From contig CM119267.1 in assembly GCA_051294375.1 (NCBI GenBank), forward strand, positions 7,978,683 to 8,042,682: a stretch of DNA of 64,000 nt, written 5' to 3'. The position numbers were made by a program, and so were the translations under genes. Of this stretch, positions 59,204-64,000 are shown one piece after another (the first letter of the stretch is position 1; each line of letters begins with the position of its first letter). This stretch comes from Paraspadella gotoi (lineage: Eukaryota; Chaetognatha). The notes beneath the pieces are model-generated. The model was not told where the DNA came from. It did no database searches and was given only the letters and a program-made list of their open reading frames with translations.

Positions 59204-60260
59204 CTGATTATTACTTTTTGTTCGCGGTTTTTAAAACGACATTAGTTTTCAGTTATTGCTACTTGTTTCTCAGCTATGATTTCTCTGATTATGCGTCGAT
59301 TGGAATACAATCGTAGTCAGCTCTCTTCTCATAGTCACAGATTTTCCTTTTCATATTATATTCACATCTTCTTCCAACTTCCCATTTTTTTTTAATGATC
59401 CTCATTTCTTGTTCTCGATGTGACTCGATAAACCTTTACGGCCAGTCCATCGTCAAATAGTCAAAACGTTTAAATGCAATACCTGTACATAATTGAGTCC
59501 CCAAATAATCACGCCAGATGTCCTTAAGTAAAAGTATTTACTCTTTATATAGTTTAACAAAAGAGCATCCAATCTTTTTTTTTCCACGATCCGCGACCGA
59601 TTCTTGTTTCCATTTTCGATGCCCCCGTCTTCGCTCTTTTTTTTTTTCCGGCGTCACCCTTAATCTTTTTTTTTCCTCCCTAGAATAATCCTTTTGTTGG
59701 CCTTAATTCCTCTGTCCCCTTAATTCCTCCGTCCCCTCCCTTCTCCCGCTTCCACCTCTCAACCCCCCCCTCTTTCCGCCCCTTAATTCCTCCTTAACCC
59801 CTTCATTCATCGTTGGAAAGGTGGGAGAGTCATTCCGCAGGATTTCCTTTCGCCCCAGAATTTTCAATCTCTCTCTCTCTCTCTCTCTCTCTTTTTCTCC
59901 GGTTTTACGCGCCCTAGTTTTTTCTCTCTCTTCTTTGTCGTGCGCTTTTTCTTCGCGCTTTCTTTCTTTATTTTCTTATTATCTCCTTCTTCTCTTGTTA
60001 TCTTTTCTTCTGTCATCTTCTCTTCTCTTTTTTTTTTTCTTATCTCGGCGGCGCGATTAAAGATCGAGTGATTCGAATGTTGGCTCAGTAATCAGTATCA
60101 TAATAATTATGATCATAATAATAAATCGCCGGTCGCTTTGTGAGGTTTGTAGGAAAAACCCAATCATTAGTTCCAAGATGAAGAGTTATTATCTCCGCAA
60201 TGTTATAGGTAAAGAAACGTCATTGTTGTTGTCGTAATCGTCGTTACTATGGTCGTCGTC

Positions 60261-60329
<69 letters not shown>

Positions 60330-60412
60330 TTCGGGCGCCAAATCGACGCAGACTCTGATTCTTCCGTCGCCTTCACAGAATCACGACGAAATCATCACTT
60401 GCCTTTCTCTCT

Positions 60413-60496
<84 letters not shown>

Positions 60497-60621
60497 CCTT
60501 CCTAACTCCCTCCTCTCTTGTTTCTGCCGCGTCCTTTGACCCTTTTCCTTTTTCCCTTTTTTTTTCTCCTTTTTCTTTTTTCGCCGTCGCCGCCCGATTG
60601 TCTCGTTCGACAACCGATTAG

Positions 60622-60790
60622 ATCGTCCTTTCCTTGTCTTATAAAGATCTTATAAAGATCGTCCTTCCCTTGTCTTATAAAGATCTTATAAAGATCGTCC
60701 TTCCCTTGTCTTATAAAGATCTTATAAAGATCGTCCTTCCCTTGTCTTATAAAGATCTTATAAAGATCGTCCTTCCATTGTCTTATAAGG
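60622..60790. repeat. 36-base tandem repeat, four units plus partial
   Basis: Same unit as at 56820 but with one more copy. Confidence 0.9.
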
Positions 60791-61259
60791 GTCGCCGAAT
60801 GAGAGATAACAATTTTTAAGACTCTATTGATATTTTTTTTAAATTTAATAATTTTTTTGGAATTAAATTGAATTTAAAATATAGAGTTTATATATTGCTA
60901 AACAATAAAAATTATAAAAGTAATCCATTTTTCAACCTTTATGTAGTTCTCGTTTTTTTGGAACTAGGTTTTTCATTTAATAAAAAAAAGTCTAACCTCT
61001 AAAATCAGGATAGAAAAATACAATGACAAAGAAGATTCTTTCTCTCTTATCGACTTTTGTTCAAACTCGTTTTGATTTGTCTCTTTCGTTTTAAATTGCA
61101 CTCCGTCCATTGCATAAGACGCGTCCATTTCGGATTTATTTTTTTACATCAAAACCCATTTGCTAATGTTCTCTTCATTGAAAAAACCTCGCATCGTTTG
61201 GCAGTGAGAGTCGGAAGATTCAAATGAAAAGTACTCCGATTGTGGGCGGGTTTCGTTGT

Positions 61260-61262
61260 CTC

Positions 61263-61350
<88 letters not shown>
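61260..61350. repeat. (CT)n microsatellite
   Basis: Long pyrimidine array at the end of the duplicated segment. Confidence 0.95.
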
Positions 61351-61359
<9 letters not shown>

Positions 61360-61368
61360 ATCTGGCGT

Positions 61369-61476
61369 CGAGAAAAAGTCATTTTGGGTGACACATTGAC
61401 AAAATTGGTTACGCCCCTGCTGCGGCTGGAGAGGAAACTTTTGGAGGAAAACGCCGCCGCTTCTCTCCTCTCTCTC
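61369..61476 (+). CDS. Exon-like patch between two CT arrays
   Basis: The plus frame reads KVILGDTLTKLVTPLLRLER, then KLLEENAAASLL, before entering a second CT array. It looks like an amphipathic helix. The CT array plus CGTCGAG could serve as acceptor. No donor is visible because the CT tract follows directly. Confidence 0.3.
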
Positions 61477-61477
61477 T

Positions 61478-61512
<35 letters not shown>

Positions 61513-61559
61513 CCTCTCTCTCTTCTCTCCTCCTCTCTCTCTCTCTTTCTCATTCCACG

Positions 61560-62380
61560 CCTAAGTTGATTCGCCGATTTTCTAACGTCCCGTGTGCAAT
61601 TTAAAAAATAAGTGTCTCTCTCGTTCGCTCTGTCCGGATATTTTTTTTGCTTTATTTGTTCTCAACACCGAACTGTTTGAATTACAGATCATGCACTCGA
61701 AGGATCGGATTATCACCGATTCAACATCGTACATGTTTACAATTCAGTCCATTTTATTGTAGTTCCTTCATCTACTTCACTTTCTGAATAGGGTCGAAAA
61801 AAAAAAAGAATAAAGAGTGAAAAGTTTTTTGCCGGTGAACGCCAGCCCCTCGCGTGGCTCCTTTCATTCTTCTTTCTTTCACTTTAATTCTTCTCGTTTT
61901 TTTTTTTTTCACTTCACCTTTTTTTAAAGTCGCGGATGGCAAATTTTAAGAGATATTTCTGTTTAAATTGGTTGTATTTCAACATTGTAAATAAAAAATT
62001 AAAAAAACGTATAAGCTTTTATTTAAAAAAAATCTCAGGAGATATTTTTTTTGGATTGCCTAATTATAATCAATATTTTGGAAAGAAAATTAATTGGACC
62101 TATATATAAAACGTAAAATAAGGATAATAATTTAGTTTTAAACGAGATTGTGTTTTGTTTAAATTGGTTAACTGACGTGTTTATTCCTTTTTATTTATGA
62201 TTTATATCAATTTTGCCCCCTACCGTTCCTTTCTACTTTTCTTTTTAACTACTCCACCCCCTTTTTTCCCAAAACCCCCTCTCTTTTTTTTGTGTGTTTC
62301 TGTTCCTCCCTGGTTCGCGAATCCCGGTTCCCTGTGTTTGGAGAGGGTGGATCCCTTGTGTACACTTGTTCCCCCGCCAA
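61560..62380. other. No supported gene
   Basis: AT-rich DNA with T-rich homopolymers. No exon-like frame was identified. Confidence 0.5.
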
Positions 62381-62385
62381 ACTAA

Positions 62386-62503
62386 GTATCTCCCCCTTTT
62401 TCGGCGTCTGGGCGGCGGCTGCTACCGCCGCGGCGAAGGCCGCCGCTGAGGCACCGGCGCTGCCGCGGGGTCTCTCTTTTGGTCAACGGGCACCCGGCTG
62501 AGA
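62386..62503. CDS. Ala-rich or Arg-rich exon-like GC patch, strand ambiguous
   Basis: Plus strand: ISPFFGVWAAAATAAAKAAA, then EAPALPRGLSFGQRAPG and a stop. Minus strand: a strong acceptor (CT array plus CAG, about 62500) opens frames reading GCPLTKRETPRQRRCLSGGL or VPVDQKRDPAAAPVPQRRPS. The acceptor favours the minus strand and the Ala-rich composition favours the plus. Unresolved. Confidence 0.3.
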
Positions 62504-62614
62504 GAGAGAGAGAGGTGGCGGTGGAGAGAGGGAATGTGGAAGGGAATAAAGTCCAAAATAAGTTTCTAGACATATCCTGGAAACGCCAGGAATACCAAAG
62601 GGGAGGATCCGCGA

Positions 62615-62617
<3 letters not shown>

Positions 62618-62681
<64 letters not shown>
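62618..62681. repeat. (GA)n microsatellite
   Basis: Perfect purine array. Confidence 0.95.
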
Positions 62682-62684
<3 letters not shown>

Positions 62685-62759
62685 TATTGACTCAGGTTAC
62701 CCCTTAAATCCTCCCCTTAACATCGACATTCCCTCGTCAGGAATATCTTGATGCCCTAA

Positions 62760-63640
62760 AGGGAGGAGGATATTTCTCTCCCCCTCTCTCTCTCCCTCCC
62801 TCTCTCTTTTTCTCTCCCTCTCTTTCTCTCCCCCACCGAATTAGATTCTTCCTTTTCGTTGTTTTTCTGCTAAAATTTCTGAGGAAACTGAGATTTCATT
62901 CTGAGATAAAAAAAAAATCTTTGCTCCTTTGCGAGGCTTCGCTCTCTTCGTCCTCGACAAAAACAAAAGATAAACACATAAATAAAAGAAGAAACAAATT
63001 CTCTGAAATGAAATCGCGAAATGAGGCGAAAGCTGACCCCGCCCTTTCAACAGAATCTTGTCCACCTTTTCTTCTCCGTCCAAATAACTATTTTCCTCCA
63101 ATTAAATGCCCAAAAGCCGTATCCTCCCTTACCACTTCACCCCCCCTTCCACCTTACCTCTCATCTTTAAACCTCCCCCCTTCCCAATCTGGACTCAAAC
63201 CCCCGCTCCCCCCCTTCCGTCGATTCTAAACCAGAATCTCTGGCGCCGCTGTTCTTTTTTTTTCTCTTTCTTCGATTTAATTCTCGCCGCCTTTCGCGTT
63301 TCCTTCGCTTTCCGCTCCGCGTCGCTCGTCGTTCGACGTCGATTTCCGACTTCTTGTTTTCCTCCCCATTACATCTCGACTGCTACCGCAACCCGAGTAC
63401 CCATTACCCGTTTCCTCTCGCATCCCGGTTGCTTTCCACTCTCGGCCTCGGACCAATCCCCGACCTAGTTTCGCTTTTTAAGACTCAGCGTTATCCTTGA
63501 CTCTTCGTATCCCACTTTCCCAGCTTACCCGCCCCAGCCCCAGCCCCAGCCCAATCCCCGTGCTCGCTTCTGGATTTCGTCAACTTGCATCGCACCGAAT
63601 CGTAATTTGAAATTTGCGTCTTTCTTTGCCGTCAAATAAA
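62760..63640. other. No confident gene; C/T-rich DNA
   Basis: C- and T-rich sequence, with a (CCCAG)n tract at 63531-63552. A plus-strand frame of about 120 codons (63106-63468) is open, but its composition follows the C/T bias. Confidence 0.4.
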
Positions 63641-63665
63641 GCTTTTCGCTTTGAGGTCGAAGTTG

Positions 63666-63809
63666 ATGGAATTGAAGAAGATTCAAATAGTGCGGGGTCA
63701 ATATGCTAACAAAGGCACTAAGAGAGAGAGAGTTGAAGATACGAGTGCTTTCTTTCCCAGCCTATGCTTGTCTCTCCTTCTCTTTCTCGGGGCGTGGTTT
63801 CGAATTTAA
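63666..63809 (+). CDS. Small ORF, 47 aa, C-terminal hydrophobic segment
   Basis: The ATG opens MELKKIQIVRGQYANKGTKR, then ERVEDTSAFFPS, and ends with a hydrophobic segment LCLSLLLFLGAWFRI. The frame is open about 20 codons upstream, so it may be a terminal exon. It could be a tail-anchored peptide or chance. Confidence 0.25.
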   Translation: MELKKIQIVRGQYANKGTKRERVEDTSAFFPSLCLSLLLFLGAWFRI

Positions 63810-64000
63810 GGTTTGCTTTTTTTTACTTTAAAACCCAGATACAACCACGCCCGTTTTCTTCTTTATTGATAAAGAAAAGTTCGTTAGTATCTAGTTATAA
63901 TTCGCAAACGAACGGAAGAACCAACGATTTCAAGTTATTATACCAAAAAGAAAAAAAAACCATTGTTTTTTCTTTCATTGTGAACACCCTCCACACGCCC

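Larger units (their letters stand above)
57466..61270. repeat. Copy 2 of the segment at 53474
   Basis: Collinear second copy. It differs in homopolymer lengths, in the 36-base repeat count, in an extra AAAAAAGTCTAACC near 60983 and in CT array structure. Confidence 0.9.

Overview
This is a gene-sparse, intron-containing nuclear DNA window from a eukaryote, most likely an animal. Candidate exons have GT-AG borders (GTAAGT, GTGAGT and GTTAGT donors; pyrimidine-plus-CAG acceptors). They sit in AT-rich DNA crowded with (CT)n/(GA)n arrays and (GAC)n, (TTTC)n and (ATC)n tracts. Nothing bacterial is visible: no operons, rRNA, intact tRNA or CRISPR. I cannot name the taxon or confidently name any gene. 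Gene calls rest on open frame, codon-like third-position bias, amino-acid composition, splice signals and phase agreement between exons.

Layout. 1-12353 holds several small candidate loci: a two-exon acidic C-terminus (425-950), a minus-strand first exon (1296-1437), short ORFs (4298, 6961, 7955, 8436, 8730), a multi-exon gene (5262-6541), a two-exon Ser/Pro-rich gene (10070-10493) and acidic or charged minus-strand exons (9644-9790, 10704-10963). After a gap (12354-12603), a three-exon plus-strand model (13822-14976) has matching phases, followed by more exon-like patches to 17260.

From about 17.8 kb to 61.3 kb the window is dominated by near-identical consecutive copies of the same DNA, differing mainly by small indels: 17808-22682 versus 22690-31993; 31994-32673 versus 32768-33410; a very noisy 33760-40860 versus 40875-45115 plus 49545-49905; and 53474-57440 versus 57466-61270. 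Joins lie in CT arrays or at 25-N gaps. I read these as the same loci assembled twice (haplotypes or uncorrected reads), not as biological tandem duplication. Comparing the copies reveals two insertions that look like non-autonomous DNA transposons with inverted ends (23495-26475 and 29535-30753).

The best exons in the duplicated part are an acidic minus-strand exon (19791-20023), a poly-Asp plus-strand exon (32491-32673) and a locus at 43.3-44.6 kb. The last 2.7 kb has low-confidence exon-like patches. A recurring theme is that (GAC)n tracts sit inside candidate exons and would encode poly-Asp. I see no evidence of a coherent multi-gene system. The most interesting leads are the polymorphic insertions, the poly-Asp exons and a C-terminus resembling an Atg8/LC3-interacting motif.
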